A stretch of DNA of 64,000 nucleotides from Sinohyriopsis cumingii (Eukaryota > Mollusca > Bivalvia > Unionida > Unionidae): positions 50,416,355-50,480,354 of the forward strand of contig CM068830.1 of assembly GCA_028554795.2 (NCBI GenBank), written 5' to 3'. The notes under the pieces were generated by a model. That model was not told the origin of the DNA, did not search any database, and was given only the letters and a program-made list of their open reading frames with translations. The position numbers and the translations under genes were made by a program. This document shows positions 24,207 through 36,600 of the stretch, one piece after another. Numbering within the stretch: position 1 is the stretch's first letter; the number at the start of each line of letters is the position of its first letter.

Positions 24207-24415
24207 TTATTGTTTGACTAAAGTGCAAATTTGTGCTGGGTCCAGTCCTGGAGCATTTTGGTCCCAATATTTCACTTCAATCATAAAAAGCATGCAAAAG
24301 GTAGATCCTATAGAGATCATATTGTGCAGCACTTGGTTACAATGGTAAATAGATTTTCCTCTTAGATCCAACTTTTTCATTTCTGCTACATGTTCATCCA
24401 CATAGTTTAAAATAC
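24207..24415 (-). CDS. Orphan candidate terminal exon, function unknown
   Basis: On the minus strand, TTAAATTTCTTGCAG precedes an open phase-1 segment of 69 residues ending TAA (24207-24209). It begins ILNYVDEHVAEMKKLDLRGK and ends NAPGLDPAQICTLVKQ, with a hydrophobic stretch SIGSTFCMLFMIEV. The composition looks coding, unlike the repeat fields around it. AATAAA overlaps the stop region. I do not recognise the family and see no companion exons. It could be the last exon of another gene, an alternative Ki-67 exon, a pseudogene or chance. Confidence 0.35.
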
Positions 24416-25081
24416 CTGCAAGAAATTTAATTGTCAAATTCAACATGCTTGTACACTCTGCACCATGTTCAAAAGACCAAACTAAATAAACTACATCTAA
24501 TAATCATAAACAACATTTTCATGAACTTGTTCAGTTTTGACATGAAACAATTATCTATGTACCTTTAAGAAATATCCTTACTTTTCAGTTATATAATAAT
24601 ATTCACTTAATCATGCCATGGACATTTTAACACTATGCAAATACAGATATTACTTAAAACCTACAAAACTACCAATGCAACAGCACAAAATGAAATGTAC
24701 CAAAAGCAAAGCAAAATGAAACTCATTTAAGGGTTTCAAGACAAAACTGACTAAATGGTTCCATAGAACTCGGAGCCTTTCAACCACACAATTATGCATG
24801 GTATGACTTCTATTTCTTCATTTCTTCCCAGTAGAGTTAACCCAAGCTTTTCCATCCAAGGGCATTGTGAAGCAATTCAATTAGATCATTTATGTATTTG
24901 TACACAAAATGTACAGTGACTTTTCATATTTTGCAATGTTTCTAACCCAACCCACCCCTAGGAGACATTCTACCGCTAGAAAAAAAAATGTCTTTTCTAT
25001 GTATGAGTCTCAGATAGGAAATACTAAACATTGGGTATAAGATTTTTTAACAGAGTCTGCAAGTCTTGTCCCAACACAAAT

Positions 25082-25087
25082 TTTATT
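25082..25087 (-). terminator. MKI67: Candidate polyadenylation signal for Ki-67
   Basis: AATAAA on the minus strand, about 760 nt after the stop. Others occur further on (24206-24211, about 24113, 23954-23959), so the choice is a guess. Confidence 0.25.
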
Positions 25088-25712
25088 CACTTGGTTAGAT
25101 TTCTGTACCCAAAACACATACTTAGGGAAGATTATATTACTCTCACTTTCTGCTATTACATGCAACACAACACAGTAAGGTATGAGGTAATGAGGTATTT
25201 ACAATGATTATGTACATAAGAGCTAAAACTGTTTCCTGACATGTTCAGAATAAATATTATTCTTCCTTGTTATTTAACATGACCTCAAACTGTCTTTACA
25301 GACAAAATATTTTCAGAACTTTCCAAGCCATATGCTGTTGGTTTGTTAGCACATTTAATGAAAATATGAATCCAAAATTTCCCATTAAATTGGACCCCTT
25401 TATCAAAGGAAAAATGTTTAAAATGCAAAGCAATTGTTCACATTGCATCTAGTTTCACTAATCTAGGTTTTAAGAAATGACAACAAATACAGTAACAAAC
25501 ACTAAATTAAGCTTCAAAATGCCTTAGTGTGCACTTATTTTTTTTCTAAATGTTGACACATTAAACAATAATCCTCATTTTCACATGCATATAATAATAA
25601 TAATAATAATTGGTGAAAAGGTACGAACTGCAACATATAATGATCAAGATTAAATACGCACATACTCAATAAATGCATTATGTACCTTTGGTACACTGAC
25701 AAATTACTTGTC

Positions 25713-25768
25713 AAATGTCATTTAGTCCTCAACAATAATCAAATGTCACTTAGTCCTCAACAATAATC
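25713..25768. repeat. 28-bp tandem duplication
   Basis: AAATGTCAYTTAGTCCTCAA-type unit of 28 bp, twice, with one difference. It lies in the presumed Ki-67 3' UTR. Confidence 0.9.
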
Positions 25769-25846
25769 ATAAATCATCTAATTAAGACCATCAGAAAAAT
25801 AATTTCTCAACAGTATTGTCAACTGAGAAACAAATCCTGTGGCAGC

Positions 25847-27675
25847 TTACTTTCTAGCTCTAGTTACTCTTTTTGCAACTACTGGACTTTTGATCAACGT
25901 TTTGCCTTTTGCCAACTTTTTGGCAGGAGAAGCCCTCTTTACATTGGGTTTTGTTGTAGCCAGTACCTTTGCTGGAGATGCAGCTTTTGCTTTTCCTCTA
26001 GTTGTGCGTTTTACTGGGGAAGCTTTATGCAAAATTACAGCTAGCTGTGTTACAGCCTTTACATCTGTGGGTGAGTTTTCTTTAGGGCCTCCTTTCACAG
26101 GGCTTACTGTCTTCTTGCCTCTTGTCCGCTTGACAGGCGATGCTTTTTTGTGGGGAGAATCTGCTTTCTTTGAGTTTTGATTTTTCTGCTCTGGGCTTTG
26201 ACTTGCTCTAGTACCTAGTTTGCATTTCAAAGCTGTCCTTGCTGGGGAAGCTGCGTTTCCCCGAGAGGCTTTTCTTCCTTTTGCAGGAGATACTTGCACT
26301 TTTGGACTAGATATGGTTCTTTTCTCTGCCAGTGAAGACTTAGGGCTGACTGCAGGCTTTTTGGACCTTCTACTAGTTGACTGTTTAGCAGGTGAAGCCT
26401 TCTCCGGTGATTTGACTTTGGGTTTGCTTTCAATCTTTTGTATCTTATTTGGACTTGTAGTTTGAACAGGTTCTGCCTTTCTCTTTGAAGCAGATTTAAA
26501 TGGAGTAGCTGGCTTTTCTGATACTGGCTTTGCTCTAGTTCCTCTTCTGCCTTTCACTGGATTAGATATGGTTCCTTCCTCTGCCAGTGTAGATTTTGGG
26601 CTGACTGCAGGCTTTCTGGGGCTTCCACTAGTTAATTGTTTAGCAGGTGAAGCCTTCTTGGGTGATGTGGCTTTGGGTTTGCTTTCAATCTTTTGTATCT
26701 TATTTGGACTCATAGATTTAATAGGTTCTGCCTTTCTTTTTGAAGCACGTTGAGCTGGAGTAGCTGGCTTTTCTGATACTGGCTTTGCTCTAGTTCCTCT
26801 TCTGCCTTTCACTGGAGTTGGTTCAGCCTCAGATACATTCTGTGCTATCTTCTCTTTTGGAGAGGCTTTCTTTGCTGGAGTAATAGTTTTTCTTCCCCTC
26901 CCAAAACTTGCCTTAACAGGACTTGCTGGTTTTGTAGTTCCTTTCCCTGGTTTAGCCAAGTTTTCCAAATTTACAAGTGGGGAAACTGCTTTCACATCTA
27001 CAGGTGGTTCAGCCACTGGAGTAGCTGTTAATTCTTTTGCTTGCGTAGCAACTTTTCTTCCCTTTGTTGCTTTCTGCTTTGCTGGGGTTGGTTTATTTGC
27101 TGAACTTGTAATCTTTGCAGCAGCCTTTCCTCGTGTAACCTTCCTGATGGGTGTAGCTAGTTTAGGACTGATCTCTGGAGCAGGTGACTTGGTAACGAGT
27201 GACTGTTCTTTAACAGCTAATTTCTTCATAGAAACTGGTGTCTTATGTGCTGCCCTGGAACCCCTTGTGGCTCTACCCTTAGCAGGTGATGGAGTCTTGG
27301 CAACTGGTGTAGGGGTCAAAGCAGTCTTTGCACCACGCCTTGTAGTTTTGGCCTTTGCAGGTGTTGCAGGTTTTACTAAAGCTTTGGCTCTGTGACCTGC
27401 TTTTACTGTAACAGGTGAAGCTAGTTTAACAGGAACTTCAATTGCTGAAGATGCTGGTCTGCCAGGACTATCAACCTTGTCTGGAGATTTTGTGCTCTTT
27501 GCACCACGTCGACTTGATCTGGCTTTTACTGGAGAAGCTGGTTTCACTGGTGAAGCAGCAGCTTCTGCTCCACTACGAGTTGTCTTTCTGCCAGGCAGCT
27601 TTCCTGCCTTCTTGGGTGATCCTTCTTGTATATGAATAGCAGCTTTTACAGGTGATGCAGACTTTGCTGGAGAAG
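25847..27675 (-). CDS. MKI67: Ki-67 terminal exon: basic SPAK/SPVK repeat tail
   Basis: Acceptor TTTTCTTTCAG|CT in phase 1 completes GCT (Ala) with the G of the previous exon; the exon encodes 608 residues to TAA at 25847-25849. Almost wholly K, S, P, A, T and R, with dozens of SPAK, SPVK, TPAK and SPKK motifs and GRRGTRAK elements. An 85-residue block (VKGRRGTRAKPVSEKPATP ... IQKIESKP) occurs twice in tandem (offset 255 bp, at about 26310-26815). It ends VAKRVTRARK. Vertebrate Ki-67 also ends in a basic chromatin-binding region rich in Leu-Arg pairs. I see a basic tail here but no clear LR pairs, so equivalence is inference. Disordered and probably chromatin-bound. Confidence 0.85.
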
Positions 27676-30600
27676 CTGAAAGAAAATCCAAAAGTCTATT
27701 GGATGAAGGCAAAACAAACACTAGGTAACTATCTTTGCAAATATTTCATGTGAAATTTTATTCATAACTGAACACAGCAAAATAGAAAAAGGAAGAAATT
27801 GTTTTACAAAAGGATGCTACAGAATGTTATTTTACCAGGAGGGAATAGAAAGTCAGTCTCAAAGTTCAGCAAATGGGACACTACGCGATGTCTTGCTTTC
27901 AAAAGCATCAACAAATTTTAATCTATTGGAGGAGTATTTTGCATTTCTGAGGCCAATACTATACTTATCCAATATGTGACATATTTAGTACCACCAATGA
28001 CCTTATGAAAAAGAACAGCTATAATGACTGGGGCATCTGAATGTATTATAAAGATATTATCACCATGCTATTCCGTGATTTTGTCAAAGTCAGAACTTTT
28101 TTTGGGTCATATAACAAACAGAAACTTACATCTATGTGCAATAAAAATAGAATTTGTCAGACAGTTTCAATCTTTTGCCTGCCAAAATAAAATTATTTAA
28201 TGTGTAACATGAAAATTTAAAATCTGTCCAGATGTAAGGGTCATCATTAAAATAATCCTTATTCAAATCTAAGCAACCAAACAAATTTTCCTAGATTTTG
28301 CGAATCAGATTACTCATGAGAGGCCAAAATTTAATTACCAATGGACCATGCAATGCTATCCATGTTCTCTGAGACAAAATAAATTAAACCCCTTGTTCTT
28401 TCAATGACGCAACACATATCTCTAACAGGTGAAAATTAATGCAATGTTTGTTTCCATGCATGTCAAACAATTTTTTTTAAAGATTTGCTTCTGTATTTTG
28501 TTTTGACCTAATTGTTGTATTTATATATGTCTGATGGATATTGTTATAGGGTCTAACGCAATTTTTCAGCACAAGATAGGCTATACAATGCACATTTCTA
28601 AACTTGTAAAAATGATAAATCTGTTCATCTCATTTAATTTAGACAGCAGTGAAAAATCCATTTTCCCACAAATATTAGGGTCAAGATAATTGATATCAAG
28701 AATCAAATACCTTTATTTATTTACAAAATAACAAATAACAGATTAAATACTCTGACCATTTCATCACTATGGACCAGTTTTCCAGTCTAGGGGAAGTAAG
28801 TTTGTCAACCTTCTGGACCACTCTACCAGTCAAGGGCAGTGTTCTTCTTAAGTCATAGTACTCAACTACATGAACTTTTTTCTTGTAATATAGATATTCT
28901 GTTTGGATTATCTCACAAGTTAAGTTTACATACAACTAGATATCTCTAGCATAGAAGGCACCTTTTGAGCATGCTTTCCGACTGGTGAATTTCTTTCTAT
29001 TCAAAACGAGACTTTGAAGCAAGATGACAATGAAGTGTCAGATTATGGATTATAATAATATTTAGCACTTGTGACCTAATACAGCTGATTGAAAATTATG
29101 GAATGTGCTTGTGGGTGACAAAATTAAAAAATTATTCGACTAGTTGTTGTTGGTGTAGGGCTTAATGCCATTTTTCACCACACAATAGGCTATACATGGC
29201 AGCCAGTATTAATGGTGGAGGAAGAACCAGGAAATCCCCCCGGAAAGAACCACCGACCCACGAGACGCTACTGGCAAGCTTTCTCACATACCCACACTGG
29301 CTGAATCTGAGACTCAAACCCACGCAGAAAGAGGTGTATTTGACTAGTAACATGAAAATGACAATGAAGAGGACTTTGAAGGTTTTGAACCAGAGGAAGT
29401 GTGCACTCCACATGTTTTTGTTCTGGACGAAACTCTGAGATTCAAAGGGATATTTTTTCTCTCCAGTTTTCTGGGAGTGTTGGACCCATCAGTGTTGGAA
29501 AGCTCCAGAAAACTTTCAAATCTTTTATTTAGACAAAGTTTGTGAAAATATTATACATCTAATGAGGCAAATAAAAAATTGCCTGTGCATTTTACCTATT
29601 GTGTTGCCTGTTTGAAATTGTATTTTAAGTTATAAGAGATATGCAAATTTTAGTGAATTAGTCATGCAATTTGACTTTTATTCTTTATTTTGATACCTAA
29701 TCCAGCCAGATACCTTTACAATTTTTAAAGTTTTGTTATTTTGAAATCCACAAGTCATATTACTTTACAAGTCCAAAGTTACTTAGTGTTTAGGGCTCTA
29801 TGCCTGCAAAGTTACTTAGCAATCAAAGGGTTAAGTTTAAGCAGACTTTGTTTTACTATTTGCTGTGGGTTGACCTAGAATTTATGATGCTGAACACGCA
29901 TTTCTGAAACCAAATTTTTGCTTGGACATAATGCTATCTTCAGCTTCAGCAGAAGATAGGCTATACATGGTAGCCAGTATATCTTGCAGATGAAGAACAC
30001 AGGAAAAATGACTGAGCCATAGGAAGCTGAAGGCAAGCTTTTCCACAAATTAAAATTGGCAGAACCCAAGACTTGAACATTGACAGAGGCAAGACATCTG
30101 TGAGCATATTTGATCACTTGGCCGCATGATGATCAAACACCACTTAACATGGAACCTAACTTGTCTCATCATAGGTCTTTCCCAGACCAGGACATTACTT
30201 CTGAAAGATTGTAGGCATTATGATTTAGCTGAAAGAATGAAAGTTTCATGTTCTCTGAGCCATGTTTGTTATTACCCACCCACCATTCAATGTATGATTG
30301 CAAATGTAGCAAACTGATTTACTTGCACTTACAACACCACTAAGCTCTTTTCTTTCACTCTAGCTTACAAACATTGTTCCGACAGAGTTCCATACAAATG
30401 ATAGCAGTCATACAGCATTATCTGCTTATACAACACAAATGCAGCAACATGTACAAGAAAACGGAGAACCTACTACCTTCAAAACTAGTGGAACTGCTGT
30501 ACACTAATTTTCATTAATAAAATTCTAACTCAATCTGGATATCATGATTTTTAAATTAAACAATCTAATAATGTGTTATGTTCATGTTTTTTTTCTAAAG

Positions 30601-33600
30601 ATTAATTTCCAGGGTTTTTCCAGGATGAAATTACTTTTTTCAAGGTTCACATATGACCATTACTGAATGGAATTAAAGAACATTTTAAATTACAAAACAT
30701 GCATTTTCTAAATCTAAAGATGTTTCTCTTTCAAGGCTCTACAAAAACGTCAGTCAGAAAAGATGATCATGTACAAAACCACAAAATGTATCACACAAAA
30801 TCAGTTTGATTATATTCCGATAAATTGGCATGTAAAGTCATCTCAATGTACAGAATAAAAACTTATTTTGCTGCATTATGTTGCTAAGTGGGAACAACAT
30901 AGTGAACATAAATTATGTTTTGTTTCCTATCAAACCTTTAATTCTAAAGAATTCCATAGCAATATATATATATCTCATTTCCTATTACAGTATAAAATAA
31001 CAAATGCAAATTAGAATTTAGTCTTGTAACGAAAAGAGTTTAACTCTGAATTTATATCTGTGCCATAAAAATCCCAAACATGATTTTTCAAAACAACTTA
31101 ATTTCCTTAAGATGATCTTTTTAAAAATCCATCATTTATAAAACATTTTCAGAAGAGATGATTTAAATTTTGACAAAAGATCTTCAAAATTATATACTGT
31201 TGTATAAACGAGGGCTGAATTTTCTGTCCACTTTTCTTCTTCTAATTTGTTGAACCAGTCCCCAAACCTGTATTGATACAGGGGCTCACATCATTATTTA
31301 ATATATAATACAATGGATAACAATTTCTCATTTCAACTGAGATTCAACAATTTGGATTACAAATTTGGCTTAAAACGAATAGTAGTTCATTTTGTAATCC
31401 AAATTTCCTCAGAATATTCCCAGCACATTTTTCATATTTGGACATTTACGTTGGGGTGTGGGGTCATTGCAATTGCATATCGAAAATTTTGGAATTTTCC
31501 GCCACCGTGTGGGTAACAACATAGATAAGGTAGTCGCTGACCAACGGGCCTAAAAAATGTAAACTTATGTTATATCAACTCATACCTGAATGAAATTGCT
31601 AGGAAAATGATTTATTGTCTCAGAAATGGCAAATATTATAACTGTTATCTTGTTAATCTGCTAACAGTCAAGATGAAACTACGGCATAGATGAAACCTGA
31701 CCCAGTACTCACTATTTGCATTACTAGTCACATGACTTCACAAATCTCAATTGACATCTTAAGTCCAATACTCACGTGATATCAACAACAATCTCCTTTA
31801 TAATGTTGTACAGAAATTCAATTATATTAAATTACTTTTTGTAAATACCAGCAATCGGCCAGTCGGATTTATCAAGCAGAACACAAGTCGATGTGGTAGT
31901 CATGTGATATAACAAAACTACAAAAGTTTTTCTCGGAATATATATATAGAAAATTATGTTCTTTTGTTTTTTGTATTTTTATTACAACCTGTATAGGACT
32001 TTCATTTAATACTTTTTAAAAAACATTCTCTACAACAATTTTAAAATATAGGTTGGTAGATTTATGTACTCATGTGACTAGCAATGCAAATCACAAGTAG
32101 CGGGTCACATTTCATCGACGACGTAGTTTTATCTTGTCTTCCAGCAGATTAAAGATATAAAGATTTTAATTCTCACAAATTATTATGTTCTGAGAAAATA
32201 AGTAATTTTCTAATCAATTTCATGCAAGCATCGCTTGATCTAACATTTAAATTTCGCAGGGCCATCCAGTTAGCGGCTACACTTTGCCACCACCATGTAT
32301 GTTGGCCTTGTGTGATGCTAGACTGGTTTTCATATCTTCCATGTAAGGAAAGATATTGATATCGAGCTGACTTGAAAATAAAAGTCTACTAGATGAATCT
32401 AATCCACTGGGCGTTTGGATTGATTCAGCATATATGTTTATTGCAAGCAACCAAATGATTCATATTGCACCCTCTGAATATTCTGGTTTTAACTCGATAA
32501 ATTTAACTCAGGATCATTTTAGTTACTAATGAATTACATAATTATTTAGGGCATCAAGTGGTGGTGGTAAATTCCTAGATTTATCCTGACTATCATCAAT
32601 ATTTGCAAACTTCAAGGGCTTTTCAAGGTTGGGAAAAAAAAATCACCATTTCTCCCAACTTTTTCCCCGATAGCGTGAGAACGTAGTATGTTCTATGCCC
32701 CCTGCCTGACCATGTAGAAAAATACCAATATGGTTAAACACATACCTGTTTTCTTGGACTTCTTTAGGGTTTTCAGGGATTTCTTTGGAGAAGGAGCCTT
32801 TTTTCCTCTCCTTGTTAATCTGAAATAAAACCACACAAGACATGGTAATCAAAATATGTAAAGAAATGGAATGTTGGGAATAAAAATATTTCAATTTTTA
32901 TCAAAAGAAAACTTTTATGTTTGATTAAAACTGTTTGTTCCAAGCAACTTGTAGCTTGGATAGCGAAAGAAATTCTTTATCAGAAAAAAGAAGCAAAACA
33001 TCACAATTAATATAACCAGAAAACTGCCATTCAGTCAGAATGGCATGACAGCAAAACATGTCATTCATTGTAAAACCATTGTAGTGCACTTTACATCGTC
33101 TTGTTGTTTTAATGTTTTTTTGGTCAAAATGTAAAAATATCACTATGAATCTGATTAATCCAACTATGCCCATGAAATCCCTCTACAGTAAAAAATAAAG
33201 GAAGAAACAACATACACTCCTTACTTAGGATGGAAAATGGCCCATTTATCCTATACAGAATTTTCCAAAAATGCCAAACACTGGAGCACAAGTAAAATTT
33301 CATACCTTTGTTGCTTCAATTATCAACATAGAAACTATGAGCACTTAATTCTAGTATATATTAACTTTTATACTTCTCAAAAAACAGCCCCCCAAAGTGC
33401 CTCCTTTGCTTCGAAGTTTTGTAGCAGCAACATTTTGCAGTTTAAATTGTGCACAATGGAAACAAAACCCATTGTGTATCTTCTACAACAAGAACAAATT
33501 ATGTAATGATATGTATCGCTTTACTCCCATTGCCACTGGACAGAATATTCCAGTTTTCTCTAGCCCTGATAAATCTCTTGACCCAAGGAGCAAAATGCTT

Positions 33601-36600
33601 GTGAAAATAAAATGTCTGGCTGTTAAAATTTGAACCAGGAACTCAAAAAACCTCATCATTCACACAGATCTTATCCTCCAGGATTCTATTTCACCAGCTG
33701 CACACATATATCAATAAACTTATACAATCTTCAAAGAGCCAAGTGAACAAATAGTTGTGAAATATAATAATTAAAAACAAGTGTTAAGTACTTCTTCGCA
33801 GGAGGTGAGGACTTGACAGCAGGACTTTCCACTTCAACCTGTTTAGCTGGGCTTACTGGATTACTCTTTGACTTCTTGGACATAGGGATTGTGGCATCAG
33901 AGGCAGACTCAAGTGATGCTTTGCGTTTGGTTCCTTTTCTGAGAAAAAGAGCAAGAAAACTCTAAATCCAAGCAACAAACCACTGGTCAAGCTCTAGAGA
34001 AATGCTAACACATTATGGTATATAGCAAAGCTGCTGTCTTGTTTCACCCGCAATGAATATTGTAAATGGTAAGACAGTCGTTATAATATCTGCCCATCCA
34101 GCCATCAGTTGCAAACTTCTGCTTCATTTCTTTTATACATATATAAAGTTTATTTAATGGCAACAGATCACGAGACTGCTTACAAATACATTAACATCCC
34201 ATGAGATTTAATGCAAAGAAAGTCAATGATCAAGGTTTACATTTGAGGTATATGGATAAAGCAGCATTATTATTTTGTCCATTGATGAAATCAGCTATCA
34301 GCTGGGTGCTGCTTAATATACAATACAGTGAACCACTGCCAAACTGATCATCCATCTAGACCTCAATGATTAACTACTTCCATAGTTACAGGTAAAGATT
34401 GGTGGATGGTCAAGAGTAAATCCAATAAATTGTGACACTTAGACAAAAAAAATAATTAATACAATATGCACAATTTGAAATCACAAATCCTCAATAATTC
34501 TTTTAATCATTTTAAAAAATTCATATGGTAGCCATCTCATTCACCACGAGACAAATGATCAACACAATATGATCTTCAATGAATGTAACTGCTGCCATTA
34601 CAACTTTATATTCAGATAATGTTATTACTTTTTATACTTCTGAATTAATCACTTAAACATTTTAAGAGGCTGGTTCTCCATATTATTTTTTCCACTTAAT
34701 TTAAACTGTTGCTGTGTTGTAAAACCCTAAAGAAATAGACCTTCATAAATATAATGCAATTAAGCAACATGTTGCAATTGTACTGAAACCACACAAATTC
34801 AGTTTTAAACATTTTTTCCCTACTGTGCAGGAAAGATAAATGACAACATTTCATACCAAAAACATACATATATGCCAAACTTGCAAAGAGTGACATAGGT
34901 ACATATAAGCTGAATGAGAATGCTAACATGATCCACCCCTACCACTGCCATGGTGGGCCATAAAAACTGGTCTATTTTGATTGCTGTTGTTGTTATAGGG
35001 TTTAATGCCATTTTTCAGCACAAGATTGGCTATACATGGCAGCCAGTATAAATGGTGGAGAAAGAATCCGAAAAAACTCAGGAAAGAACCACCAACCCAC
35101 AACAATCCAACGGCAAGCTTTCTCACATATCCACATTGCCTGAGCCCGAGACTAGAACTGATGCAGACAGAAGTGAGATGGCAGTGATCTGTAACAGTGA
35201 GCGCTTTAGACCACTCAGATACTTGGGGCCCCCAAATTTGATTGCAATTCATCATCATTAGTGTTATGTATATTTAATTTAATTGTTTGTCTGTTAGTTT
35301 AAAAAATTTTAAAATTCTACTACGTTATTGTAATGTATGATTGTTTACTGGACTTGATTTTTTCCCTCAGAATTAAGTTCAAAATAAGTTCATTTGTGTT
35401 TGACCTGTTTTTGAAATATTCATTTCATTAATGTAAATGCCTAATGATAGAAACATTGTATCTAATTGATGACAAGAAAATCCATGACAGTTTTGGAGAA
35501 CAATTTTTTTTAAATTTTTATTTTATTCTTTCTCAGAGTAAGAATCATTTAGCTCAGTCCAGGTCATACCTAGACTATTTGACACAAGGCACATATTAAT
35601 TCATAAACAAACTTCCATTTTTTCCAGAAAGACAAACTCGACACCCATCCAGGTTCTGTTTTGCATTTTAGTTAGTGTTATAACTGATGTTATGATAAGA
35701 ATTTTATCAGTCGTGCCATAAAACTTAATAAGTCAAGTTGTTTTCATGTTTTGTCCAGTTTGGGACTGAAATTCCATTTTCTTCAAATTATTGAATTTCA
35801 ATTGATTCTTTTCCCTGTAAATATAAAGGTCCTTTAGTTTAATTCTTGGACAAAGATATTTACCCAAATTTATACAAATTAAAAAACAAACAAACTGGAA
35901 TAATATTTTCTATGATGCAACTGGAGACTTGACACATCAGTACAACGCTGAATACTGCATATGCCATTGCCTTCTATCTTGGATTTTCATCAGGATTTGA
36001 ACTGATTCACTTAGAATTTTTCATCCATAGGAATTGTTTTTTAATTCTTGGATTTCAATTTGGATTTAATTCACAATACCATTAAGTTCTTTTGTCTTAT
36101 TTTGTTCCTTTGTAGTCTAGGGAAATAAATTATTTCTTAAATTTTACAAAGCTTGTTGTCTTTACTCTTTTCTGTTACTTATTTTATTAGCACAGACACC
36201 AGTTTGAGAATACACCTTTGGAGATAACTAAGAAAATATATATCTATTCAAATATACAAATAAAACAAGGTGATGTAGAATATTAAACACAAAGATGGCA
36301 AATATTTCAAAACCGTCAACGGCAGCTAGATAAAAATAAAAAGGGATTGATATGGTGAACTCACCTTGGTTTAAGTGGAGATGGAGTTTTAGTAGGTACT
36401 GCTGCTCCTCTTACCCTCGTCTTTCCTGTAGCCTTGGCAGATGATCTTCCTTCAGACTCCTTATTCCCATCAGGAGATTCTGATACATTTTTTTGTGCAG
36501 ATTTAGCTGGACTTTTTTGTTTGGGAATCTGAAAATAAAACAACAAAACCCCCAAAACTATATAGAAACATGATCATACAGCGTGAAATCAAAATCATTC

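Larger units (their letters stand above)
24416..25846 (-). other. Downstream of the Ki-67 stop: probable 3' UTR plus spacer
   Basis: AT-rich sequence directly 3' of the Ki-67 stop codon, with an (AAT)n run at about 25590-25612 and a 28-bp duplication at 25713-25768. The extent of the UTR is unknown. Confidence 0.45.
27676..32745 (-). other. MKI67: Ki-67 last intron
   Basis: Donor G|GTATGTG at 32745 and acceptor at 27677-27676. Contains SINE-B pieces (28540-28600, 29145-29340, 29930-30127) and a foldback element (31530-32280). The rest is AT-rich with nothing recognised. Confidence 0.7.

Noticed and set aside
25839-27395. Several + strand frames over the Ki-67 tail exon
   Set aside because: Antisense shadows of a K/S/P/A-rich minus-strand exon.
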